This document shows positions 1 through 12,100 of a DNA stretch of 64,000 bases, piece by piece (position 1 is the stretch's first letter; each line of letters opens with the position of its first letter). The DNA comes from Xiphydria camelus (taxonomy: Eukaryota; Arthropoda; Insecta; Hymenoptera; Xiphydriidae), in assembly GCA_963678675.1 (NCBI GenBank), contig OY783199.1, positions 23,681,546 through 23,745,545 of the forward strand, in the 5' to 3' direction. A program made the translations under genes and the position numbers. Below the pieces are notes generated by a model. It searched no databases and had not been told where the DNA came from. It worked only from the letters and a program-made list of their open reading frames with translations.

Positions 1-189
1 TTTTTATTTCTGAACAAGACTTGAAGTAAGAGTCGAACCGTTATATGAAGTCGAAAGCGTTTGGAGACTTTTACCCTTCTAATTCCAAAATGAGAGAATT
101 AAGCTGAATTCATTTTTCACCGGGTCATTATAATACGTCCAGACCTGGTTTTGATTTGGGGTAGCCTATATAGGTTCTGTATTTTTATA

Positions 190-1935
190 TAGGACCTATA
201 TAGACTACCTATCTCCACGTTGTTCCAACCACGGTGAACAGTAGTATATACTTATATTTTCCAAATGAGCATTATTTTTGTAAATCTTCTTAAACAAAAG
301 TTATATCGTTTGACTTAGTGCATAAAACGTACCTAATATTTTTTTCATATCCACTTCCGGTTTTATGAGCTGCCGTTCAACTTTCAGATATGACTCGTAA
401 CTGTTATTTATTATTTATAATACAAAAGTAATGTAATTATTAATACGAATGCAACAAGCTATTGAAAATTCAATTTGTATTTATATCCGGAAGTCCGAGA
501 TTTCCGAGGTTTAATTTTCGCCCGTTTGCGCCTGTTGCAATGTAGTTTGATGTACAAATGAAGAATAGGTTAAGTGCTACCTTTTCCGAAAACATTCTCG
601 TCCAATGCGTGTAAAGCGTTTGAAATCAAAATCCAGTTTTCTGTATGTACACGGTGATCACTACTTTCATGAAAACCATTCTTCCACCCCACAGTTTCCA
701 GTATCCAGGTCTTCCACTCCTTAGTTTTCGATATCAAGGTCTTTTATTCTATAGTTTTCGGTGGGGAGGTCTTCCGCCTCATAGTTTTCGAGATGTCCAG
801 ATCTTCCGTTCCATAGTAGTTTCGGTATCCAGGTGTTCCGCTCCACAGTTTTCGGTATCCTGATCCTCCGCCCCATAGTTTTCAATATCCAGGTCTTCCA
901 CTCCATAGTTTCTGGTGTTCAGGTTTTTCTTTTTATAGTTTTTAGTATCTAGATCTCCTGTTATGGGCAGAAGATCTGAATATCGGACACTATAGAGCGG
1001 CAGACCTGAATACCGTAAATTATGTAGCGGAAGGCCTGAACTCCGAAAACTATGGAGCAGAAGACCTGGACATCAAAAACTATGAAGCGGAAGACCTGGA
1101 CATCGAGAACTATGGAGCGGAAGACCTAGACACCAAAAACTACGTAGTGAAAAACCAGGACACCGATAACTATGGATTGGAAAAGCTGAACATTGAAAAC
1201 TGTGGGGTGGAAAACTTGGATACCGAAAACTGTGGGGTGAAAAATGTGGGTATCGCAAATTATGGAGCGGAAGATCTTGACACTGAAAGCTATGAAGTAG
1301 AAGGTTCAGACATCGAAAACTATGGTGTGCAGGTCAAAAATGATGAAGATTTCAGGGTGGAGGACAATGGAGTCAACAAATCTGTGCTTAGACTCTGAAG
1401 AACTTTATTCAAACAATTTTAACGTTGAAACCGGTCATATGATTAGAAACGTTCAATAAAAATGGTTTTCGTAAAACTAGTGATTATCGTATAACTACAT
1501 ACACAGAACTGGATTTTAATGTGAAACATTTGACGATGCAGATGAGAATGTTTTCAGAAAATGAAACGCTTCACTTACCTCACAGTTGTACGTTGGGCTG
1601 CATACAACAGGCGTAAATGGGTGAAAATTCAACCCTTAAAATATGGAACTTTCGGATATACAAATTGAATTTTGAATGGCTTGTTGTTTTCGTGTTAATA
1701 ACTACATTAATTTTACATTATAATAAATAACAATTACAGGTCGAAGTTGAAAGACATATGTCGGTTTTTCAAACCGGAAGTGGATATTAAAAAATTATTA
1801 GGTTTATTTTGTGCGCTAATTTAAACGGTACAACTTTTGTTGAAGAAGTTTTTCAAAAATCACGCTTGTTTTTGATCGCGGTAGTTGGGAAACCCCGTAT
1901 AGGCTATTGGGTCTATATCCATATAGGTTCTAAGG
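190..1935. mobile_element. Fold-back element A with inverted 30-bp repeat core
   Basis: The left flank (about 330-660) and right flank (about 1440-1830) are imperfect inverted copies of each other. For example, CATATCCACTTCCGG near 348 pairs with CCGGAAGTGGATAT near 1775, and both flanks carry the same ATTATTTATAA/TTATAATAAATAA tract. The centre holds about 30-bp repeats in one orientation (about 690-950) and then in the opposite one (about 965-1340). The same arrangement recurs at 15835-17640, which identifies it as a mobile fold-back type element. Outer limits are approximate. No transposase is seen. Confidence 0.7.
690..1345. repeat. Inverted blocks of a 30-bp minisatellite encoding a decapeptide
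   Basis: The unit is close to GAAGACCTGGACATCGAAAA followed by CTATGGAGCG. In the right half it reads on + as a ten-residue repeat close to [10 protein letters not shown]. In the left half it reads the same on the minus strand. Because the unit is a multiple of three, long open frames arise automatically on both strands (e.g. 1147-1398 +), so coding status is unproven. Confidence 0.8.
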
Positions 1936-1959
1936 TAATTGAATATGAGAATGTTGACT

Positions 1960-2515
1960 TGAAGTTAAGAATTAATGGAGGAAGCTACGATGAAATTATT
2001 ATGGATGCCTAATTAAAGACTAACTGGGCTTTAATGTGGAATTAATTGGGAAAACCAGAATAAAATGATTGTCGATGCCCAATTGAATCCAAACTACGTC
2101 CTAGTTTCGAATGACGAGGAAAGCCAGGTTGAAATTAACGTGGCTACCCAATTATAAATCCTAACTTGGCTCTCATTTGAAATTAATAAGGAAAGCCGAG
2201 ATAAAATTATAATGAATGCCTAGTTAAATCCAAACTGGGCCCTCTATCTTGGAATTAATGGGAAATGCCAGTATAAAATTAAGGTGGATGTCCAACTATA
2301 TAAATCCTGACTTGGTCCTCGTTTGTAATTAATGTGAAAGTCGAGATAAAATTATCGTGGATGCTCAATTGAATCCAAAATGGGTCCGAGTTTAGGATTA
2401 ACGGGGGCAGGCCGAAATAAAATTAACTTGGATGCCCAACTGAATCCTATCTTGGTCCTCATTTGGAATTAATGGGGAAATGCCTATTATGGTAGCCTAG
2501 ATAACATCTGTCACA
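1960..2515. repeat. Diverged tandem repeat, about 70-bp period, ~8 units
   Basis: Units share GGAATTAATGGGGAAA, AAAATTA and GGATGCCCAATTGAATCC. The GGATGCCCAATT-like landmark falls near 2007, 2074, 2142, 2214, 2287, 2359 and 2430, a spacing of 67-73 bp. It abuts the right arm of fold-back element A. No coding potential is seen. Confidence 0.75.
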
Positions 2516-2788
2516 TGGGCCAAAATAATAATGTGGCAGCCAAACTAATTTTCCACTCGAGATCTTCCCCCACCTTTTCCCCTATACGCCCGAAAGGCGT
2601 ATCTCCGACCTGCAATATCCATTACGCGACTACAGAAGGCGTCTTTTCGGTGTTTGTTTTGCGTGAGTAGGTATCGCCCAAACGCGTTTCCAAAGTCTCC
2701 AAACGCAGAGAAATCTCGATCCCACGCCAAGCGGGAATAAGTTCCCGCGTTTATAACGCAAGCTGTGATCGTTGGCACCTCGTTCCAG

Positions 2789-3175
2789 GTGCATCAGCAG
2801 TACAGCAGTCCTTACGATCCTTATTCGTCGTGCAGTCCGCGTCTGCAATCAGCGGCGTACACTTCCACGTCAGCAACGGCCGCGGCCAATGCGGCCAACT
2901 CAACAGCTCTTCATCAGGAATCGACGGCGGTTTACGTCACGGGCGATACGCTACCACCGTTAGCCTCGTCCAGCTCTTCGTCGCTATCGACGACGACGGC
3001 TTCGTACACGAGGTACGAGGTTGTACCCAGCTCTTATGCTACGACACACGCAATTCGCTCGTCATCGAGCAGCAGCAAAGTCTTGACCGTTGATCTTCCC
3101 AGCCCTGACTCCGGAATCGGTGCCGATGCGGTCACCCCGAGACAGGATCATCATCCGCCTACGGCTCTTCATCAG
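2789..3175 (+). CDS. grh: grh exon: Ser/Ala/Thr-rich N-terminal region
   Basis: Internal exon of 129 codons, phase 0 at both ends (acceptor ...TTCCAG at 2788, donor CAG|GTAACC at 3176). It is low-complexity and rich in Ser, Ala and Thr, and ends with the conserved [16 protein letters not shown] stretch that precedes SFDYTEL in insect Grainyhead. The frame stays open upstream to about 2765, but only a GTG is there, not an ATG. An internal exon with the start further upstream is therefore the better reading. Confidence 0.85.
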
Positions 3176-6100
3176 GTAACCAATCTCCGTGGACATTCGT
3201 ATCGCCGAAATGTTCCTTCTATGATTCCTTGAGAAGCGAGGCGCGCGACGGTATTCGCCTTTTGCTTATTATATGCGAAATAATCACGTACGACCTCGTA
3301 CATCGAATGCAATAAATCATACCCAAGTTGGGTGTCTATACCTATAATAATGAAATACAGTCTGTGTCAGAAGAACGTGTACGCGATTTTTTTTTAAGTA
3401 CAAAAGGTATTTATTTGTAACTTTTTTTACATGAAAGTATATCACATTTTACACGGCGCAATTATTTAGTAAGTCGTGTAATCGCCATCATTTTCGAGTA
3501 TGGCCTCACACCTTCTGGGCATACTTTCGACTAGTTTGTCCTGCTTTTCTGTGCTTGCTCGCTTCATCTTGGTCATCGACGTTTTTAGACACCTCAAACC
3601 GCTCGACCCACTTTGCAACGAAACTGTTTGACTTTTTAATTGCTTTCGCAGCCGCTGAAAAAAAAAGCGATAATTTAGGTCCGTTTGGGTGTTTGCAAAG
3701 GAAAACTGCCTCAAAACGTTTCGCGTACTTGGCACTCATTTACTCTTCCACTTCGAGGTCTCGAGCGATACTAAAATGAATCGATGTTTGTGCCGTAGCC
3801 CTCTGACGGTACAATCGCACCCCGAAAGAAAGACTGAGATATCTCTTGTACTTAAAAAAAAAACGCGTACACGTTCTTCTGACACAGACTGTAAATCCCT
3901 GCTGATTAAAAAAACTCCGATCACCCTTAAGTCCAGGCAACCCCTCAATTATACCGTCGCGCGTTCACCGATCCAGACTGTATACGAGTATAAGTATACG
4001 AGTATCGATATGTATGATGAAGACGTATACATCTGCAACCACTTACTAACGAGCACGGGGAGTTGGTCGCGCGCGCGTACCAGACGTATATGCGGTCAGT
4101 TTTACGAGACCGCAAGCCTTCCACATTCGTCCTCTTCCTCTTTCACTCGTTCTCCCCTCTGCCGCGGAGCGCACTAAGCTGGTGCACTGCCCGAGAATGT
4201 ACTACGGACAAGGTCGTAAGTGCGGAATCGCGCGAGAGTCCTCTTTATCTCCTTCTTTCTCTTTTGCCCCGACTTCGTCTCTTCTACGGGGCTCTATCTT
4301 TCCTTCTCGCTCTTCCACTCTTTCTCGCGCTCGCAAATAAAGCAAAGGAACACCGAATAGAGGGTTCGCGAAGTGGCTGTTCGCGCGACTAATTACCCGC
4401 TGCATCGTAACTGCTAATTAGTAGATATACATATACATGTCGTCCTACGAGACTGTCGGTTTCGTTACAAAGATACGAGGGTTATTCGGAAAGTAAGGTC
4501 TGATTTCTTATAAAAAAAAAATGAACCATGACAGATTTGTTCAAAAAAACTTTTTATTTAATTCCTTACACCTTTCTCTATTTTTCGACATAATTTCCAT
4601 TTCTGTTTAAACATTTGTCATAACGTTCTACAAGTTTTTGTATGCCGAAGTCATAGCACTCTGCCGCCTGTGTGGATAACCAGTCTTCGACTGCTTCTTT
4701 CACCTCGTCATCTCTGACGAAGCGCTTGCCGCCGAGAAAGCGCAATTTTGTGAAAAGTTATTCTACTCACATTCTCTCGGACATTCCAATGCCAAAATTG
4801 AAATTGTGAATCGCCAGTCTTCACGAATCTTTTCGTCTACAGCATCGATCAAATCTTCTGTGATCACTGACAGTCGGCCTGATCGCAGTTCATCACGGAC
4901 ATTTTCCCGTCTGTCCTTGAAAGCTCTCACCCATTTACGCACTTTGCTGTCACTCATCGCATTGGGGCCGTACACTTCATTCATCTGACGATGAATTTCT
5001 GCTGCTGATTCGTTCCTTGCTGTCAAAAACTGAACGTATTTCACAGTCGGATCTATTGTTCTAAACATTTCGAACTGACACTGTAAACAGCACACTGCAA
5101 CAATACCAATGAAAATGGCGTCGTTTAACGCGCAAGGCATGCCGGGAGTCGGTGTGCATGCGTGTTTCAATGTTCGCGCGACATTTGATTAGCTACGGCC
5201 ATTCGGACCTTACTTTCCGAATAACCCTCGTATATCGGGAGCAATCACGAGATACCGTATACGTATGCCGTCGCCAGATAAGCAAATACAATTATATAGG
5301 AGAGAAGCCAAACTTCCCTGCGAGCCTCAAAGCAGGATATCGACAAAGACTCCCACTGCACAAGCGTGTTATCGTTTTTTTTTTTTGGATATCCTCGTTT
5401 CAGTCCTCTTTCGACTATACGGAGCTGTGTCCCGGAGGACCCACGGCTGGAGCCGCGGTTGTCCTCGAGGGCGGGGGTGCGATCATACATCATCAGCCGC
5501 TGCAACTGCAGTTGCAACAGAGCCACACCCAGGCGCAGGTGCAGCGCGGCGGTGGCTTGGTCACTGCTGGGGCGAACAGTCTCAATCCCAACCCCACGCC
5601 GCCCCGGTCTAGGCCGTGGCATGATTTTGGCCGGCAGAACGATGCGGACAAGATCCAGATACCAAAGATGTAAGTACTTATAAAGTTACGGGACGCTCCT
5701 CTATTCCGATGCGACGTGTCACGACGCGAAGATTGAGAACGCGTTTCTTCGTTCGAAACATACATTGGTAACGAGATGTTCGTCAGCGAAAAAGCAGTAG
5801 TTTGAATAGCTCCGGTATAAGACAGGCTTGATGGGTTCATTTGCTCTTACTGGAAATCGATTAAAGAGCGCAGATGAGACGTGGGTCATTTGAAAAATTG
5901 CCAGCCTTTTTTAGGAAAAAAACACATATCTACCTATTTCAAGGTAAAAAAAATTATTTCTCAACATAGTCTTCTCGGAACTAGCTACATTTAATCCATC
6001 GTTTCTCCCAACCCTTCAAGCCGTCAGAAAAAATTCTTTTTATCCACCTGAAAAATACCCGTCTATACAGCATTTTCCACCTCGGCATTTATCCACAAAT

Positions 6101-9100
6101 TTTTCCCCCCGAGAAATGTTAGATCCAGGTTTTATTGAGAATTATCAAACGTCGCAAAAATGCAGCTGGATTTTTTTAATGCAGCTCAAGACACTCGCGC
6201 GACATGTCAAGCCGAACGCGCTTTTTAACAAATGCGTCATCCGGCGCGCGGATAATTTTCCCCAAATCCCCATATCCCCAATCCTCGTACAAAATCTTGT
6301 GCACCCGTTCATCCTGATATCTTACAAGCCTCGGCAATTTCCTTCACGGTCAATCGACGATCTTCCATCACAGTTACATGCACTGAGTCCACAATTTCGT
6401 CAGTTGAAATACATAGTTTTTGGGCGCCCAGAACGCGCGTTCATCATCAAAATTGCTGATACGGCCACGTTTGTACTTAGCCACCTAATGTTTGACGGTT
6501 GTGTACGAAGGGGACACCACCGTATACTGAGTTTAACTCGCTTTTTATTTCCTGAGTTTTTTTTTCTTTCAAATAAAGGAACTTCATCACTGCGCGATAC
6601 TCGATTTTCTCCATTGTCAACAGAAAACATCTGTCAACTTTATAAAAGTGCCATGAGCAAAGTAGGTACTGATCAGAATGACTTGACTTTTGAATGGGAT
6701 ACACGTATCAATACCATCTATCAGACGATAGCAAGAATTAAATTCTATCATGACTGCTTGTCAATAAGGCCGGAAATGTTTCCAATGACCCACGTAGAGT
6801 AATCAGGAAATAGGGTAACGGATACAATTGGGATGTGATGACTAGAAAAAAAATGTTCGTATCTTTAAATTAAATTTGTAATCCGTATACATATTCAATA
6901 TCACGTGAAAAAGAAAATGCCCGAAAAAATTATTACTCCCTGAGTTATAAGCGCATTTCTCTCTGCTCAATTATGACGTCATCGAACACCCGTGAAAGAC
7001 GCACTTATGCCAATGAACGAGTGCGAGAGAGATAAGTTTACTGAACGATGACGTATGCTGCGCTTCTAAATGTCGTTTTACGGCTCGGATAAAGCCGAAA
7101 ATGAAAAATGAAAAAATACGGGGTTGATAATTTTTTCCAAATTTTTCGAATCATTAATAAAAAAAAATCAGTCACCTACCCTATTATCAGCACTTCGATA
7201 GTAATTATGACCCTTTGGTGACGGCTGTATTAGATAGAGAAAGGGATAAAGTTATGCAAATGACTGATCACACGCTACAAGTGCGCCAGCTCCACGGATT
7301 GTACGCCATTGGTGCTTGAATGACGTCACGACAGAGATTTAGGCGCGCAAATTAGCGCATTGCTTTAATAATCTTTTTCTCGCGATTGAGCACGAGTATC
7401 GCGTTTTTTCAAAAACTGCCGTCGAAAGGACTTAATACCCTACATAAAAATGATTTTTCCTAAAATCGCGTCCCACTATCCCATTGAGTGGCACGTGATA
7501 TTGTCGCGATCTCCAAGACGATTGAAGTATAATACGAGTAATAGGCACAGGAGAGTTGAGAACTATACGATAGGGGTTAAACTGCCATGCTAAGACAAAA
7601 TGTCGTATCTGCAAAAAAAATCGATTTTTACTTTTTTGGCTATTTGAGCATATCTTTATCTACTTTATTACTGTGCCAAGTGTTTGTAAGGCGTATCTGC
7701 AGCTCCTATATATCAGCTAAAAACAAAAATCGGATGCGTTTCTACGAGCACGGCATGAAATAATCGAAGGGGTCAGAAGCAAAGAGCATAGGTATAAGTG
7801 CATAAACTGAAAATGTTCAAAATCTGCATTCAAACTTATTAAGTTTTCAGTAATTTTTAGCTGCAAACGGAAAATCAATTTGATGTCAGTCTTGTACCCA
7901 TGCAGAGCAACTTTTTAAAGAAATTTAAAACTAAACACAGTTTTAACATTTAGAATCTGTACTTACCTATCTCATTTTCTCCTTTAAATGCACTTGTACC
8001 CGTTTGCTTCTAACCCCTTCACTTCAGAAAAACTGTTGATCTTGAAATGTGTTAAAGTGTAGATACGACATTTTATCTTAAGACGGCAGTACACTCGTAC
8101 AGAGAGAGAGTGCCAAAAGTTTGGATCGCGCGCGAGCCAGGTCTTCGTAGTTTATAGCGTATGGGACGGGGGTATACTATTACGCAGAATTCTTCGCAGA
8201 GCATAACAACCTTAATTTCATCGAGCATATATACTCATGAATCACAGTCTTCTCCCTACAGTATCACTCTTCGTAACTGTGTCAATACTTTTTGAGATTC
8301 AATAACTGTTTCTCTCGAAAAAATTTAATCCCTCTCAAAACCATATATTTTCAAACGTACGAGCATTGAAGTCGCTATCTCAGCCTCAGTTTCGGATTCT
8401 TCATTCGCTGTCAAGACGTCAAGAGATTTATCGATATACACAACATATAGGTAGTAAGCCGGGGGAATATGGCAACATAAATTTCAAAGGCTCACATTCT
8501 AAGAACAAGCAACCGTTCCAGCCGCATTATGAAGGTGGCATCTTAGAGCGTAGGTACACACCTAGGTATGAGCCGTTGAAAGCCAGAATGGTCTAAGTCA
8601 CGTTTCATGTAAGCTGAGATTATTTGACTGCAAAGTTAAGTACAATTTGAAAAATCTGTCTAGATGGTACAAAAAACAGATATTTACGATTTAAAATATC
8701 TGTTTGTATCATCTAGACAGATTTTTCAAATCGTACTTAACTTTGCAGTCAAATAATCACAGCTTACATGAAATGTGACTTTTAGACCATTCTGGCTTTC
8801 AACAGCTCATATTATACCTAGGTATACCTATGGATATTTCACGTTAAATACTCGTTGCCATATTCCCACTGACGAAGATGTTACAAGTAGAAATGTCGAA
8901 TGATACGCTATGGCCATATTACCCGTACCCATGGGTAATATGGCAATATGCTATTTCCGTAAAAATTAAATTATTTTCTGAGATTACAAACATAAAGCTC
9001 TTATGTTTTTTTTTCAAATATAAGTTCGAGGCATCTCAAACAAACGCAAAAATGGGTAATACACCGCTTCTTGGGGTAATATGCCGCAGTCAAACATTAT

Positions 9101-12100
9101 GAGGCATATTACCCCACAGTAAACCTTATCAAAATAAAAATCAAAACACTTCTTTAAGATATCTACGTAGGATAACTGAATATTCCGCCACAAAAAAGTA
9201 AAGTTACGAATCATATTTTGGCATACCTACTCCTATTAAAATTGATCAAAAATCTACTTGAAACTTCCTTCACCACTAAGTACCTAGGTACCTACATATA
9301 TGTAACTTAACATAAGAACATTTACCCTTACGCTGACGTTATTCACTAAAAAAAACTAATAAATTTGATTTGTAAATAATTCACGCGTGGTTACTGTCTC
9401 ACACTAACATGTTAATAGGGCCGTTGATGCCACTTGTTGGCTTTGAAAGAAACTATCGAACTGCGGCGTATTATCCGATGCGGCATATTCCCCCGGTTTT
9501 TAGGTAGGTAGGTACTATAGATCTTACCGCTTTCGGTAATTCTCCTTTCAGGTTAATCTTGAGCATGCTACACCTAAAATATCTACGAGTTTTGATAGGT
9601 ACGACCACTTCTAAAGTTCTCCTTATTAAGTATATTCATTTTACAAATATTTTCACTCAAAAAGTCTCCATTTTATATTCGACATAAGCATGTCTAATAA
9701 TATGAAGTAGGTATAATATTTCGATAATTATATCGTATAATTAAACGTAGTTTTCTGATCAAAATCCACATCTTTTGACCTTTAAAAAAAGTAATATTAA
9801 CCACTGTTGTCGTACCTATATGTTTGTAGCTCAGTGTTTAACACAGATTACGAAGCCAAACAACGCGACCTCGTCGACATACCTAAGAGTGTCGGCAGCT
9901 TGCTACAATAAACTAATAGAGAAAATAATAAACAGATATTTGTCTCAGGATTTTAGACACTTCTACTCTACTGACACACGCATATCTATATCTACCTACC
10001 TTAGTGTCATTAATGAGTTTTTTAAAAATTCATCTTTCGAGCTTATATGCGCGCGTTTTTCTGATTTAGTCCCAGTGTACAACGCGTTACGCGCGTTCGC
10101 GTTCGTCCTTCCGTCCCGATTAGATAGCACGAAATTAAAATGGCGAGAGAGCGCCGCGACGACCAGTGACTCTCCACGCCCCCAGTCGCGAAGTCGCGAA
10201 GGTAGGCGGCGGCGAGTCGCTTGCAGGGCGTTAACCCGCCCCGCGAGCGCGGCGCGGCGCGGCGCGGTTATCTCCCTCGGTTCCCCGTTAAAAATTCAAA
10301 TACGCGCGCGAAAGCGCTGCGGACGAGAAGATACACGCGCGATATGTTTTTGAAACGTCGGCCGATATCGCGATAGCCTAACTAGGCAGGAAAGGAAGGC
10401 GCGCGCGCGCGCTTTTACCTAGTAGATATACCTACCTACTTCCTTCGGATAGCGCGAGTCGCGCTGATCGTAAAACTGCTTTCGGCACGGTTTCGCGTTG
10501 TAACGCGCGCGAGCGTTCTCTCTATCCGCGCGAGTGGGTATACTGGACACACCCGGAATACTGTTCGCCCTCTCGCGTCACCAGACGATTCGGCCCACGC
10601 CCGTCTATATACATACTCTTACTCGTAGGCGTACTCTTACTCTCCTTGCGCAATCGGATTATTCGACATTGACGCCGGTTCGAGGCACACAAGCGCGAAT
10701 AGAGTGTCTCCGTGGCCCTGGCGAGATAGCGCGACGACCCGGGCCACGCGGATTAAACGTCCCGTAATCGCCCCCTCCCATCCTCTCTCGATCTTACGAA
10801 AACCGATCGCGCCCTATTAAATCGACCACCCGAATAGATTTAGCCGCGGCGACTCGAACGGGTTTCGTGCCACGTTAATTGATCTTCCTCTCTCTCTCTC
10901 TTTCTCCTGTCAAGCTATTCCGCGTCCGGCTTCAAGTACCACCTCGAGTCGCCTATCAGTACGTCGCAGAGACGCGAGGACGACCGAATAACCTACATCA
11001 ATAAAGGCCAATTTTATGGCATCACCCTGGAATACGTGCCGGATCCCGAGAAGCCGCACTCCATCAAGTCCGGCCAGACCGTGAAGGTAAATGCAGCACT
11101 TTTTGCCGCTCTGTCACTTTCAGCTTCTATTGTAATTTGCATCGGGAGAAAATGACGCGTGCACCAGTTCACACACACGCACACACATGCTCGTATTTTA
11201 CTTCCAGTTGAAGTCATATTGCGCTAATTCATTTTTCTTTAGAGATGTTACTCATACTTGTTCTTATACTTATGGTACTTTTACATCACACGGACGAGGA
11301 AATTCATAAAATAATGCCTTTTTTTGATGGGTTGACACATGTGTATCTACCTATGTTTTTTAATGAATGGGAAACATCAGAAGGTAATCTAAATCGGAAA
11401 CGTTCCCGAATGCAATGAGAAATGATGGTACCAAGAGTAGATACACGCATGCGCAATTACGCCTTGAAAGTTGAATAAATCTCTTGGACAAATTCCCGTT
11501 GCCGCGGCTTGGAGACGATCAAGTCGGATCGTTTATTCTCGCGGCTTTAATTGGCAGAATTGTACCGTTAGCAATTTCCACTCTGATAAAGAGAGATTTT
11601 TCCTGTGACACACGGTACGACTTCCTCGTTGATTGCGAATCAACTGCACGTATATGAGAGCCCGTCCAACGGTATACGGTAGGTACCTATCTGTACCTAC
11701 CTATACCTAGATACATAGCCGTGCAACTGGCAACGGTGTTACGGGCGAATCGGACTCGCGCACGCACTCACACCATGCTCGGTTGCGCGCGACGACGTTG
11801 TGTGTATTATCAGTCCGTATATGCAATCCTTCATCCATTCACCCGAATCACTAAAAATGACGTTTACCTGGCCGCGCCACCCGCTTACGTTATAAGTGCG
11901 GCGCGCGTACACCGTGTGCGCGCTCTCGCTGTGTGTGGGTGATACGCTAAAATAGGTAGATACACGTCAGAGACTCAACGCGTCGAATGATCCGAATGTG
12001 ATACATGTATTTTTCTTTCGTCGAGCGCGCAATCGCGTTACGACATTTGTCGCATTTCCTGAGTAGGTACTCGCGCGTTAGTTTTCGAATGCGCGTTAGT

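Noticed and set aside
645..1398. Overlapping ORFs on both strands (645-863 +, 721-906 -, 1073-1258 -, 1147-1398 +)
   Set aside because: They arise because the 30-bp repeat unit is a multiple of three and open in several frames. No evidence of a single translated product.
2765..2788. ORF start at 2765 as the grh start codon
   Set aside because: The codon is GTG, and a good acceptor at 2787-2788 in the right phase makes this an internal exon.
5152..5403. ORF text upstream of the grh exon at 5404
   Set aside because: It reads through intron and the end of the mariner copy. The acceptor at 5403 and family sequence start at SSFDYTEL.
6116..6802. 228-codon + strand ORF
   Set aside because: It is the antisense shadow of a mariner transposase pseudogene, and it has no domain of its own.
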